Assembly: GCF_013032505.1 (NCBI RefSeq)
Contig: NZ_WQCG01000004.1
Location: forward strand, 186,001-250,000
Reading direction: 5' to 3'
DNA from: Ruegeria atlantica
Lineage (GTDB): Bacteria; Pseudomonadota; Alphaproteobacteria; Rhodobacterales; Rhodobacteraceae
Length of the DNA stretch: 64,000 bases
Each line of letters opens with the position of its first letter. Position 1 is the first letter of the stretch. The position numbers were made by a program, and so were the translations under genes. Positions 45,225 through 53,299 of this stretch are shown here, piece by piece. The notes below the pieces were generated by a model, which was given only the letters and a program-made list of their open reading frames with translations, was not told where the DNA came from and searched no databases.

Positions 45225-45935
45225 ATGATCCGTATCATCAGTTTCAAAATCTGTCCCTTCGTTCAGCGTGTCACTGCGCTGTTGGAAGCCAAGCAGGTAC
45301 CTTATCAGATCGACTACATTAGCCTCAGCGACAAGCCGGACTGGTTTCTGGAATTGTCGCCGACAGGCCAGGTGCCGGTTCTGGTGACCGAGGGCGGTAC
45401 TGCGCTGTTCGAATCTGACGCAATTGCTGAATACCTCGACGAGGTAACAGTACCGCTGCAGCCCGACCTGACACCCGAACGGCGCGCCCTGAACCGCGCG
45501 TGGAGCTATCAGGCCAGCAAGCATTATCTGGTTCAGTGCAGCGCGATGCAAAGCGCGGATCAGGCGATCTTTGCGGATCGGACGACCAAGCTGAACGCTT
45601 CGTTCGCAAAGGCCGAAAAGCAGCTTGGTGATGGGCCCTTCTTTGCGGGTGAAGCGCTGGGCAATGTCGATATGGCGTGGTTGCCGTTGCTTCACCGCGC
45701 TGCAATCGTAGCGGATCACAGCGGGCACGATATGTTGGCAGCCTATCCCAAAGTGAAGGCTTGGCAGCAGGCTCTTCTGGCGACCGGTATACCGCAGAAA
45801 ACCGTGTCTGATGACTTTGTCACCCGGTTCACCGATTTCTATCTGGCCGAGCGCACATGGCTGGGGCGGGGTGCGAACCTGAATGAAGCGCCTGTAACTG
45901 CTCCGTTGAAACAATCCGGCGGGTGCTGCGGGTGA
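45225..45935 (+). CDS. Glutathione-S-transferase-like protein with C-terminal Cys-Cys tail
   Basis: A 236-residue GST-fold protein. The N-terminal thioredoxin-like domain (1-78) begins MIRIISFKICPFVQRV, with the CPF(V) site and the glutathione-loop GQVPVLV and ESDAIAEYL. A helical C-terminal domain follows (about 85-205). It ends SGGCCG, an exposed vicinal-cysteine tail unusual for GSTs. Such a pair could bind soft metals, arsenite or a thiol adduct. The gene sits between sigZ and the radical SAM gene. The catalytic role is unproven. Confidence 0.8.
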   Translation: MIRIISFKICPFVQRVTALLEAKQVPYQIDYISLSDKPDWFLELSPTGQVPVLVTEGGTALFESDAIAEYLDEVTVPLQPDLTPERRALNRAWSYQASKHYLVQCSAMQSADQAIFADRTTKLNASFAKAEKQLGDGPFFAGEALGNVDMAWLPLLHRAAIVADHSGHDMLAAYPKVKAWQQALLATGIPQKTVSDDFVTRFTDFYLAERTWLGRGANLNEAPVTAPLKQSGGCCG

Positions 45936-46007
45936 TTCACTCACCAAGCCGCACGTTGGCGTGAGGGGGCGTGGCCGCATCTTATCGACCTGTCTAGCTT
46001 GACGGGT

Positions 46008-47381
46008 ATGAAGGACACGGCCCCAACTCTCTCTTCTGTAATACCCGCCGGACGCAAGTTCACCGGCACCGACCGTCGCGCTCCGTTGCGCGGCGGTCTG
46101 CATGGATGCGGGGAATATGGCGCAGGGCAGACGGCAGGGCGTTTCTACCCCATCGCCTGCGTCGCATTGGAAGTCACGCAGCGCTGTAATCTGGACTGCA
46201 CGCTCTGTTACCTCTCGGACCGGGCCGAGATGACCTATGACCCACCGTTGTCGGTATTGTTTGCGCGTCTTGCCACAATCCACAGCCACTATGGCCCCGG
46301 AGTTTCAGTCCAACTGACGGGGGGTGATCCGACCCTGCGCAAGGTCGAAGACCTTGAGGCGCTGTGCCGCGAGATTCGCAGCCTAAACATGCGATCCTGC
46401 CTGATGACAAACGGCATTCGCGCCAGCCGGGCGTTTCTGACTCGGCTTGCTGCAGCCGGTTTGGACGACGTGGCGTTTCACGTGGACATGACGCAGGAAC
46501 GCAACGGGTTCAACAGCGAGGCTGAGCTGAACGTTGTACGCCGTGCCTATATCCGGCACACGCGTGGGCTGGGTCTGCGGGTGTTGTTCAACACAACGGT
46601 CTTCGGCGGTAACTTCGATGAATTGCCTGCGCTGGCGCAGTTCATGCGAGACTGCCCCGAGGTCTCCTTTGTCTCGTTCCAGATGCAGGCCGATACCGGG
46701 CGCGGAATGCTGCGCGAACGGCCCGATGCGATCACGCAGGATAGCGTGATGGCGGCGGTTGAGGCTGGGTATGAAACGCCCTTGCATTTCGACACGGCCG
46801 CCGTGGGCCATGCAAAATGCAATCGCTATGCAAGTGTTGTTACCGCTGGAGGGCGCGCGGTTTCGCTTTTGTCCGCCAAGCGCCTGACGCACAAAGTGAT
46901 CGCTGCGCTCAGCAAGGTTGATCAGTCGGCAGACGGCCATATCGACACCCGCGACAGCGTCTGGCGCATGGTGAGGCGCAACCCGCTGTTGGCGCTGCGG
47001 GCCGGGCTACATTTGTTGGGATGCGTGATGCGGTTGGGTCAAGGGTTGTTGCAGGGTCCCGTTCGTCGACAATCGGTGTTTATCCACAATTTCATGGCCG
47101 CCGATGCGCTCGAAGAAGACCGCTGCGCGTCTTGCGTCTTCATGGTCGCCACTGCGAACGGGCCGCTGTCCATGTGCGTTCATAACGCGCAGCGTGACAT
47201 GCATCTGGCCGCGCCAGACCGGGTTGACGGGCCGACTGGCCCAAGCTGGTGGAATGCCGCAGTTCCCCGACTGTCCGGTGGTCCCGACCTGCCAGACTTA
47301 AACGATCCGAGTCTGGCTCCGCTCAAGCGGCTCAAGGGGCAGATGCGGGCCATGCGACGGAATCAAAAGGATGCATCATGA
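46008..47381 (+). CDS. Radical SAM enzyme of unknown substrate
   Basis: A 457-residue radical SAM protein. The cluster motif is CNLDCTLC (CX3CX2C, near residue 61) after LEVTQR, with the SAM-binding QLTGGDPT. Beyond the barrel (about 50-280) it has a long C-terminal part with DRCASCVFMVATANGPLSMCVHN (about 380-402), whose cysteines may hold a second cluster. Order and style resemble MJ0619-like radical SAM enzymes, but I cannot name the product. The ATG at 46008 is preferred to a TTG at 45999. It overlaps the DUF547 gene (ATGA). Confidence 0.82.
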   Translation: MKDTAPTLSSVIPAGRKFTGTDRRAPLRGGLHGCGEYGAGQTAGRFYPIACVALEVTQRCNLDCTLCYLSDRAEMTYDPPLSVLFARLATIHSHYGPGVSVQLTGGDPTLRKVEDLEALCREIRSLNMRSCLMTNGIRASRAFLTRLAAAGLDDVAFHVDMTQERNGFNSEAELNVVRRAYIRHTRGLGLRVLFNTTVFGGNFDELPALAQFMRDCPEVSFVSFQMQADTGRGMLRERPDAITQDSVMAAVEAGYETPLHFDTAAVGHAKCNRYASVVTAGGRAVSLLSAKRLTHKVIAALSKVDQSADGHIDTRDSVWRMVRRNPLLALRAGLHLLGCVMRLGQGLLQGPVRRQSVFIHNFMAADALEEDRCASCVFMVATANGPLSMCVHNAQRDMHLAAPDRVDGPTGPSWWNAAVPRLSGGPDLPDLNDPSLAPLKRLKGQMRAMRRNQKDAS

Positions 47382-48217
47382 GAAAACTTCTGATCCTGCT
47401 GCTGCTTACAGTTTTGAGCGCTTGCGCCAGTGCCGAACGGCTTGCTTTGCCCGCGCCAAAGGCGTTGCCGGGGCAGACCCTGACAAGATTTGCGTCTCCG
47501 CCAGGTGAAAGGGTCGATCATCGCGAATGGACTGCCTTCTTGCGCCGTTATGTCTCCACGGACATATATGGGGTGAACCGGGTGGCATACGGACAGGTGA
47601 CACAGGCGGACCGGACGCGCCTTTCCGAGTATCTGGTTGATCTTCAATCCGTGGACCCTGCGCGGCTGACACGCGAACAGCAGTTGGCCTATTGGATCAA
47701 TCTGTACAATGCACTGACGGTGGATGTGGTCCTTGCAAACTATCCCGTCACGTCGATCCGCGACATCAAGGATGGGCCATTATCGATTGGGCCGTGGAAC
47801 CAAACTCTGACGCATGTGGCCGGGCAGGAGCTGACCCTCAATGACATCGAACACCGCATTATTCGGCCCACATTCAATGAACCGCGTATCCATTATGCGC
47901 TGAATTGCGCTGCTGTGGGATGTCCTAACCTGATGGATCGCGCCTGGCGGGCCGAGACCCTTGAGAGCGACTTTGCCGCCGCCGAACACGCCTATATTAA
48001 TGACCCGCGCGGCGTGCAGTTCGACGACCGCGGTGGATTGATCCTGTCGAAGATCTTTATCTGGTTCCGTGAGGATTTCGGGCCGAATGAACAGGCTGTT
48101 CTGGCCTATATTGCGACCGCAGCGGAACCCAAGCTACGTGCCCGACTCAAGAAAGCGCCGCGTGTCAAAGCGTATCAGTATGACTGGGCATTGAACGACG
48201 CGGCGGCTGGGTCTTAG
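47378..48217 (+). CDS. DUF547 lipoprotein
   Basis: A 279-residue protein with a lipoprotein signal (MRKLLILLLLTVLSAC, Cys16). The DUF547 domain (about 75-230) shows LAYWINLYNALTVDVVL, SIRDIKDGPLS, LTLNDIEHRIIRPTFNEPRIHYALNCAAVGCP and LSKIFIWFREDFG. The conserved ALNC-AVGCP cysteines and His in IHYALNC suggest a papain-like active site, as proposed for the family, but no reaction is known. It is translated with the radical SAM gene and would sit in the periplasm or outer membrane. Confidence 0.85.
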   Translation: MRKLLILLLLTVLSACASAERLALPAPKALPGQTLTRFASPPGERVDHREWTAFLRRYVSTDIYGVNRVAYGQVTQADRTRLSEYLVDLQSVDPARLTREQQLAYWINLYNALTVDVVLANYPVTSIRDIKDGPLSIGPWNQTLTHVAGQELTLNDIEHRIIRPTFNEPRIHYALNCAAVGCPNLMDRAWRAETLESDFAAAEHAYINDPRGVQFDDRGGLILSKIFIWFREDFGPNEQAVLAYIATAAEPKLRARLKKAPRVKAYQYDWALNDAAAGS

Positions 48218-48225
48218 TCAGCGGA

Positions 48226-49215
48226 CTACAACAATCCTTCGGTGCGCAGCAGGTCCTGCATGTTTGCCTCGGGGCGTGGGCCGATATGGCTGATGACTTC
48301 GCGGGCGCACACATTGCCGATCTTGGCGCAGGTTTCGTGATCGCGGCCCGTGGCCATGCCAAACAGGAACCCGGCGGCAAACTGATCGCCCGCGCCGGTT
48401 GCGTCCACCGGTACAACTTTCTCGACCGGAACGTCGACGCGTTGTCCTTCGCTCAGAACAGTTACGCCATCGCCGGACCGCGTGCACACGACCAGCGGGC
48501 AGATCGCCGCGGTTTTGGCAAGAGCCTCTTCCAGATCATCGGTTTCGAACAGGGATTTGATCTCGGCCTCGTTGCCAATGACAAAATCAAGCTCGTTTTC
48601 GATCAACAGCAGGAAATCGACGCGGTGGCGTTCCACGCAAAACGGGTCGGAAATGGCAATACCCGCCTTGCCACCGCCCCTGTGACAGGCACGCGCGGCC
48701 TCAAGAAACGCGGCTTTGCCCTTTTCCTTGTCGAACAGATAACCCTCCAGGAACATGATCTGGCTGTTGCCCGCGACGTCATCCGACACGTCCTGCGACG
48801 ACAATTCCGAGGAAATCCCCAGATAAGTGTTCATCGACCGTTCCCCATCGGGCGAGACAAAGATCATCGAACGCGAGGTCGGCAGTTCGCCCCCGGGTAC
48901 CGGAGGGTTCACGAAGTCCACGCCGTCCTCGTTCATCGCATCTGCGTAGAACCGGCCCAGAGCGTCGTCATGCACCCGCCCGATAAACGCCGAATCCAAC
49001 CCCAGCGCGCCCGCGCCGGCGATCGTATTAGCGACCGAACCGCCCGGCGTCTGCACCCGACCCTCCATCGAGGCATAAAGCACTTCGCCACGCTCCTGCT
49101 CAATCAGTTGCATGATGCCTTTCTCGATGCCCATCAGCTCCAGGAAACTGTCGTCGGCTTGGGAAATCACGTCCACAACGGCGTTTCCGATGCCGGTCAG
49201 TTGGTAGGTTTTCAT
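48226..49215 (-). CDS. Adenosine kinase (PfkB family)
   Basis: A 329-residue ribokinase-fold kinase. GNAVVDVISQ (10-19), TPGGSVANTIAGAGALG (about 56-72) and DATGAGDQFAAGFLFG (about 273-288, catalytic Asp) are typical of alphaproteobacterial adenosine-kinase-like proteins. It would phosphorylate adenosine to AMP, although related sugars are possible. It follows nth after a 4-base overlap on the same strand. Confidence 0.88.
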   Translation of the reverse strand: MKTYQLTGIGNAVVDVISQADDSFLELMGIEKGIMQLIEQERGEVLYASMEGRVQTPGGSVANTIAGAGALGLDSAFIGRVHDDALGRFYADAMNEDGVDFVNPPVPGGELPTSRSMIFVSPDGERSMNTYLGISSELSSQDVSDDVAGNSQIMFLEGYLFDKEKGKAAFLEAARACHRGGGKAGIAISDPFCVERHRVDFLLLIENELDFVIGNEAEIKSLFETDDLEEALAKTAAICPLVVCTRSGDGVTVLSEGQRVDVPVEKVVPVDATGAGDQFAAGFLFGMATGRDHETCAKIGNVCAREVISHIGPRPEANMQDLLRTEGLL

Positions 49216-49856
49216 AGGTTCTTGTCCTCAAATTCGCAGAGATCGCGGATGATGCAGGTAGGGCACATAGGCTTGCGTGCTTTGCAGTGGTAGCGGCCAT
49301 GCAGGATCAACCAGTGATGCGCATGCAGCTGAAAGTCTGTGGGGATATTGTCTTCGATGGCGCGCTCGACGGCGTCGACATTTTTACCCGGGCAAATACC
49401 TGTGCGATTGCCGACACGGAAAATATGGGTGTCGACGGCCTGTGCCGGGTATTGCCACCACATGTTCAGAACCACATTGGCCGTCTTGCGCCCGACGCCC
49501 GGTAGCGATTGCAGAGCTGCACGGGAATTGGGTACCTCGCCGCCATATTCGTCGACCAGAATACGGCTGAGCTTGATGACGTTCTTGGCTTTCTGGCGGA
49601 ACAGACCGATGGTCTTGATGTGTTCGATAAGACCTTCTTCGCCCAAATCCAGCATCTTTTGCGGCGTGTCGGCGATCTTGAACAAGGCGCGTGTCGCCTT
49701 GTTCACGCCTACATCTGTGGCCTGCGCAGACAGGGCTACGGCGACGACCAGGGTATAGACGTTGACATGTTCAAGCTCGCCCTTGGGTTCAGGGTCGGCG
49801 TCATGGAACCGCGTAAAGATCTCGCGGATCTGGTGATATCCGAGTTGTTTTGCCAT
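49212..49856 (-). CDS. nth: Endonuclease III
   Basis: A 214-residue base-excision repair glycosylase/AP lyase for oxidised pyrimidines. The helix-hairpin-helix carries LPGVGRKTANVVLN with the catalytic Lys; the catalytic Asp is in VDTHIFRVGNR. The [4Fe-4S] cluster ligands are CKARKPMC, PTC and IIRDLC (CX6CX2CX5C) near the C terminus. Standard length. Confidence 0.96.
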   Translation of the reverse strand: MAKQLGYHQIREIFTRFHDADPEPKGELEHVNVYTLVVAVALSAQATDVGVNKATRALFKIADTPQKMLDLGEEGLIEHIKTIGLFRQKAKNVIKLSRILVDEYGGEVPNSRAALQSLPGVGRKTANVVLNMWWQYPAQAVDTHIFRVGNRTGICPGKNVDAVERAIEDNIPTDFQLHAHHWLILHGRYHCKARKPMCPTCIIRDLCEFEDKNL

Positions 49857-49897
49857 CCGCGCCTTAATGCCGTGTGATGGTCACAGGGTAAAGGGCA

Positions 49898-50698
49898 TCA
49901 AGGCCGGGTTGCGACAAAGAAATGTGCCTCCTGCGGCACGACGAACACGCCGTCTTGCGCATATGGAAGCAGAAAGTCCGAAACATCGTTGATCACGTGT
50001 TCGGTTGCACCCTCGCCTTTCTGACGGATGTCGCTTTCTATTGGCAACGCTAGAATTTGGGCTCTTAAGTCCTCGAATCTGCGTTGCAGAGTGATTGCAT
50101 CGTGTTCCACGACTGAAAACCCGGCGTCCTGTAATAATGAGGTGATCAAGTCACCGTCCCGGAAGGAAAACGGGGCCCGGGCTTTTTTCGCCGCGCTTTC
50201 GCCGACATGTCGGGCCAGAGCCTGAGCCAGTGCATCATTGAACGGCGATATTGCGCGCCAGCAGGTCAAACACAGGGAACCACCGGATTTTAACACCCGG
50301 TAAATCTCGGCCAATGCTGCGGGTTTGTCCGGGAAAAACTGCAACCCTTGCTGCAGGCAGGCGAGATCAAAACTCTGGTCGCCAAACGGAAGATTCGTCA
50401 CATCGGCGGTGGACCATTCAAGATCGTGATCGGTCGGCGTTGCCAGGGAACGTGCCACCTCGATCATCGTTTGGTTCAAGTCAGCTCCAACCACACGACC
50501 TTTTCCGGGCAAATGCTCAAGAAGAACGCGGGTTAAGGCTCCAGTGCCGCATGCGACGTCAAGTAACTGACCGTTGGCGGGCAAGTTGAGGCGTCGAACC
50601 GTAGCCTCAGCCAACGGACCGAACATCGCCGGAACAGAATGCGCCTGATACTTTTGCGCAGCTGCATCGGACAGTTGGAAGGCGTCGATTGGGGGCAT
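49898..50698 (-). CDS. Class I SAM-dependent methyltransferase
   Basis: A 266-residue UbiE/Methyltransf_11-type enzyme with LLDVACGTGALTRVLLEHL (about 46-64), VVGADLNQTMIEVAR and FDLACLQQGLQFFPDKP. Segments match the methyltransferase at 33.6 kb at the fold level only. Substrate unknown. The ATG at 50698 follows AGGAG; a TTG at 50719 is the alternative. It lies 41 bases upstream of nth on the same strand. Confidence 0.82.
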   Translation of the reverse strand: MPPIDAFQLSDAAAQKYQAHSVPAMFGPLAEATVRRLNLPANGQLLDVACGTGALTRVLLEHLPGKGRVVGADLNQTMIEVARSLATPTDHDLEWSTADVTNLPFGDQSFDLACLQQGLQFFPDKPAALAEIYRVLKSGGSLCLTCWRAISPFNDALAQALARHVGESAAKKARAPFSFRDGDLITSLLQDAGFSVVEHDAITLQRRFEDLRAQILALPIESDIRQKGEGATEHVINDVSDFLLPYAQDGVFVVPQEAHFFVATRP

Positions 50699-50836
50699 GG
50701 AAGCAATCTCCTGACCCAAAAGACCTTAACACAAGTCAGGCAGTCCGGAAATCGTCGGCGTCAATGCGCAGGTTTCGGGTCGCTAAATTACGGCCAATCC
50801 GACTATGCTCTTTGTAACAGAGCATGAGGTGAAACC

Positions 50837-51688
50837 ATGAACGTCCAGACTCCTGAAAGCGGCTATCACTACAACGTCATGCGCCGCGCGATCGACCTGA
50901 TTGATCAGGGCGGTGAAAGCTTGAGCCTAGAGGAATTGGCACGCCAGATGGATATGAGCCCCGCGCATTTCCAGCGCCTGTTCTCACGTTGGACCGGAGT
51001 ATCGCCGAAACGCTACCAGCAGTATCTGACGCTGGGCCATGCCAAGGCACTGCTGCGGGAACGATTCACCACGTTGGAAACCGCGCACAACGTCGGCCTG
51101 TCCGGCAGTGGCCGTCTGCACGATCTGTTTCTGAAATGGGAATCCATGAGCCCCGGCGAATACGCGCGCAGGGGCATGGGGCTGACGATCTATTGGGGCT
51201 GGTTCGAATGCCCCTTTGGCCCGGCACTGGTCATGGGAACCGACAAGGGTATCTGCGGCATTGCCTTCGGGGCCGAAACTGGCGAAGAGGCGGCGATGGA
51301 GGATATGATTTCGCGTTGGCCAAAAGCGGATTTCATTGAGGATCCGATGCGTCTGCGCCCCTGGGTGCTGAGTGCCTTTGGCGCGGCAAGTGATCGGCTG
51401 GAACCAACGCCGCTGTATCTCATCGGTTCGCCTCTTCAAATCAAGGTTTGGGAGGCGCTGATGCACATTCCGTCGGGTCAGGTCACCACCTATTCCGAGA
51501 TTGCGCAACGTGTGGGATCGCCACAAGCCGTTCGCGCCGTGGGTACCGCGGTTGGCCGCAACCCGGTCAGTTGGTTGATCCCGTGCCACCGGGCTCTACG
51601 CAAATCCGGTGGGCTAGGCGGCTATCACTGGGGCCTGCCAGTCAAGCGCGCAATGCTGGCATTTGAGGCTGCTCAGGCCGACGCGTAG
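50837..51688 (+). CDS. Ada-like AraC activator / O6-methylguanine-DNA methyltransferase
   Basis: A 283-residue two-domain protein. An AraC helix-turn-helix (about 13-112, LSLEELARQMDMSPAHFQRLFSRWTGVSP) is followed by a methyltransferase domain (about 118-280) with the acceptor Cys250 in WLIPCHRALRKSGGLGGYHWG. It repairs O6-methylguanine by transferring the methyl group to this cysteine. The N-terminal Ada domain that accepts phosphotriester methyls is absent, so it may not respond in the usual adaptive way. It is divergent from the methyltransferase gene. Confidence 0.9.
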   Translation: MNVQTPESGYHYNVMRRAIDLIDQGGESLSLEELARQMDMSPAHFQRLFSRWTGVSPKRYQQYLTLGHAKALLRERFTTLETAHNVGLSGSGRLHDLFLKWESMSPGEYARRGMGLTIYWGWFECPFGPALVMGTDKGICGIAFGAETGEEAAMEDMISRWPKADFIEDPMRLRPWVLSAFGAASDRLEPTPLYLIGSPLQIKVWEALMHIPSGQVTTYSEIAQRVGSPQAVRAVGTAVGRNPVSWLIPCHRALRKSGGLGGYHWGLPVKRAMLAFEAAQADA

Positions 51689-51739
51689 TCACGTCAAAAA
51701 CAAACGTCGCACCGCCGCATCCTGTGATAGTGAGAATCC

Positions 51740-52633
51740 ATGAAGCAGGACAGCAGGCAGATCACACAGACATTCGCAGCGTGGGCGATTCCGGTTTCGG
51801 TGGCGGTTTTGCTGCTGAAACTATTGGCTTGGTGGGTGACCGGCTCGGTCGCTCTGCTATCGGATGCCCTGGAATCAGTGGTGAATGTCGCCGCATCGTT
51901 GCTCGCCTTTTTCGCAGTGCGGATATCGGGCATGCCCCCGGACAAAAAGCACCCGTTCGGGCACAAAAAAGCCGAATATCTGTCGGCGGTGATTGAGGGA
52001 ACGCTGATCGTTCTGGCTGCGCTGCTGATCATTCGTGAGGCCGTCTATGCCCTGCCTAATCCGCATCTGGCCGGGGAACCGTTACTGGGTATTGCCATTA
52101 ATGTGGGCGCCACCTGCCTGAATGGCATCTGGGCGTTTCTGCTGCTGAGGATAGGGCGACGTGAAACCTCACCTGCGTTGGTAGCAAGCGGAAAGCATAT
52201 TCTGACTGACCTTATGACCTCGGTCGGGGTCGTGGTCGGGTTGCTGGTTGCGATGGCGACAGGGTGGCTGATCCTTGACCCCATCATCGCGATTCTGGTC
52301 GCCATCAACATAATATGGGAAGGATGGAAAGTTATCCGCAGTTCAGTCGATGGGCTGATGGATGCTTCGCTAACGGATGGGGAATTGACCTCTGTCCGCG
52401 AGACGGTCGCGGCCAATTTGGGTCCGGCACTGGAGTATCACGATCTGCGCGGTCGCAGGTCCGCTAACATGATCTTTGTTGAGTTTCACCTTGTTGTCGA
52501 CGGCGACATGTCAGTCGCGGACGCGCATGAAATCTGCGACAACATCGAAGAGGCACTGGTTCGAAAATTTCCAGGTTCGGTCTTTGTCATCCATCTGGAA
52601 CCAGACAGCGAGTTGAAAAGTGCCAGCGCCTGA
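51740..52633 (+). CDS. Cation diffusion facilitator (metal exporter)
   Basis: A 297-residue CDF family efflux protein for zinc, iron, cobalt or manganese out of the cytosol. Six helices span about 12-210; the metal-site pattern in helix 2 is LLSDALESVVNVAASL (about 40-55) with Asp and Asn, and helix 5 has SGKHILTDLMTSVGVVVG (HxxxD). The cytoplasmic domain (about 210-290) has HDLRGRRSANMIFVEFHLVVDG. The Asp-Glu combination (SDALES rather than HxxxD) in helix 2 is typical of the iron/manganese type, but substrate is unproven. Confidence 0.88.
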   Translation: MKQDSRQITQTFAAWAIPVSVAVLLLKLLAWWVTGSVALLSDALESVVNVAASLLAFFAVRISGMPPDKKHPFGHKKAEYLSAVIEGTLIVLAALLIIREAVYALPNPHLAGEPLLGIAINVGATCLNGIWAFLLLRIGRRETSPALVASGKHILTDLMTSVGVVVGLLVAMATGWLILDPIIAILVAINIIWEGWKVIRSSVDGLMDASLTDGELTSVRETVAANLGPALEYHDLRGRRSANMIFVEFHLVVDGDMSVADAHEICDNIEEALVRKFPGSVFVIHLEPDSELKSASA

Positions 52634-52810
52634 TTGACAGATACACTCGCTGGTGCCAAAGGTTTCCTTCAGGTTTGGGTCCCCTGCCGTTCGCTGCCAT
52701 TTGGTATTGGTGAAACCCGATAGATGAACATCTGTTGCCCTTTTCTGGCGCGCGGATGGCAATGCGAACCCCGTCCTGAATTGGCGCCCGTTTTGGAAAC
52801 GAGGCAAGAA

Positions 52811-53245
52811 ATGACACGTTCAAAAAATATTGCTCCACTTGAGGAGCTAAAAGCGCAAGCGAAGCGACTAAGAGAGAGATTGCGCAGTGCAGGGGTCACG
52901 CTCTCGCACAGTGAATCGCTGGAAGTGCTGGCCCATCAACATGGGGTGCGCGATTGGAATACGTTACACGCAATGGCTGGAAACCGCATGCAGTTGCGTG
53001 TTGGTGACAGGGTTGAGGGGCTCTATCTGGGTCAGCCTTTCAGGGCGGAAATCCGAGGTATGACCTTGTTGGGAGACGGGTCGCATCGGCGCGTAACCTT
53101 GCACTTTGACGCGCCCGTGGACGTCGTCCAGTTCGACAGTTTCTCGGCCTATCGGCAGCGTGTGACCGGTGAGATTGGCTGGGATGGCCGGTCTGCGCGG
53201 CAGACTTCGGACGGCCAACCGCAACTGATCGTACGACCTGAATAG
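52811..53245 (+). CDS. Small soluble protein, glyoxalase-superfamily-linked domain
   Basis: A 144-residue protein. Its N-terminal half (about 8-55) has LEELKAQAKRLRERL and HSESLEVLAHQHGVRDWNTLHA, a helical motif common to small proteins annotated as glyoxalase-superfamily (Glyoxalase_8-like). The C-terminal half is a small beta domain with VGDRVEGLYLGQPFRAEI. No catalytic residues were identified, and a true glyoxalase role is unproven. The ATG at 52811 follows GAGG by 6 bases; the open frame upstream lacks a good start. Confidence 0.68.
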   Translation: MTRSKNIAPLEELKAQAKRLRERLRSAGVTLSHSESLEVLAHQHGVRDWNTLHAMAGNRMQLRVGDRVEGLYLGQPFRAEIRGMTLLGDGSHRRVTLHFDAPVDVVQFDSFSAYRQRVTGEIGWDGRSARQTSDGQPQLIVRPE

Positions 53246-53280
53246 AAAAAGCGCGGCGGGTAACACCGCCGCGCCCTTTT
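53246..53280. terminator. Bidirectional terminator
   Basis: GCGCGGCGG (53251-53259) pairs with CCGCCGCGC (53266-53274), with an A run on the left and a T run on the right. It separates two convergent genes and can serve both. Confidence 0.88.
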
Positions 53281-53299
53281 ACCAAGTTTGGATCTGAGG

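Noticed and set aside
45030..46289. A 419-codon minus-strand frame across sigZ, the GST-like gene and the radical SAM start
   Set aside because: It crosses three well-supported genes and has no recognisable domain.
48286..49293. A 335-codon plus-strand frame
   Set aside because: Shadow of the adenosine kinase gene.
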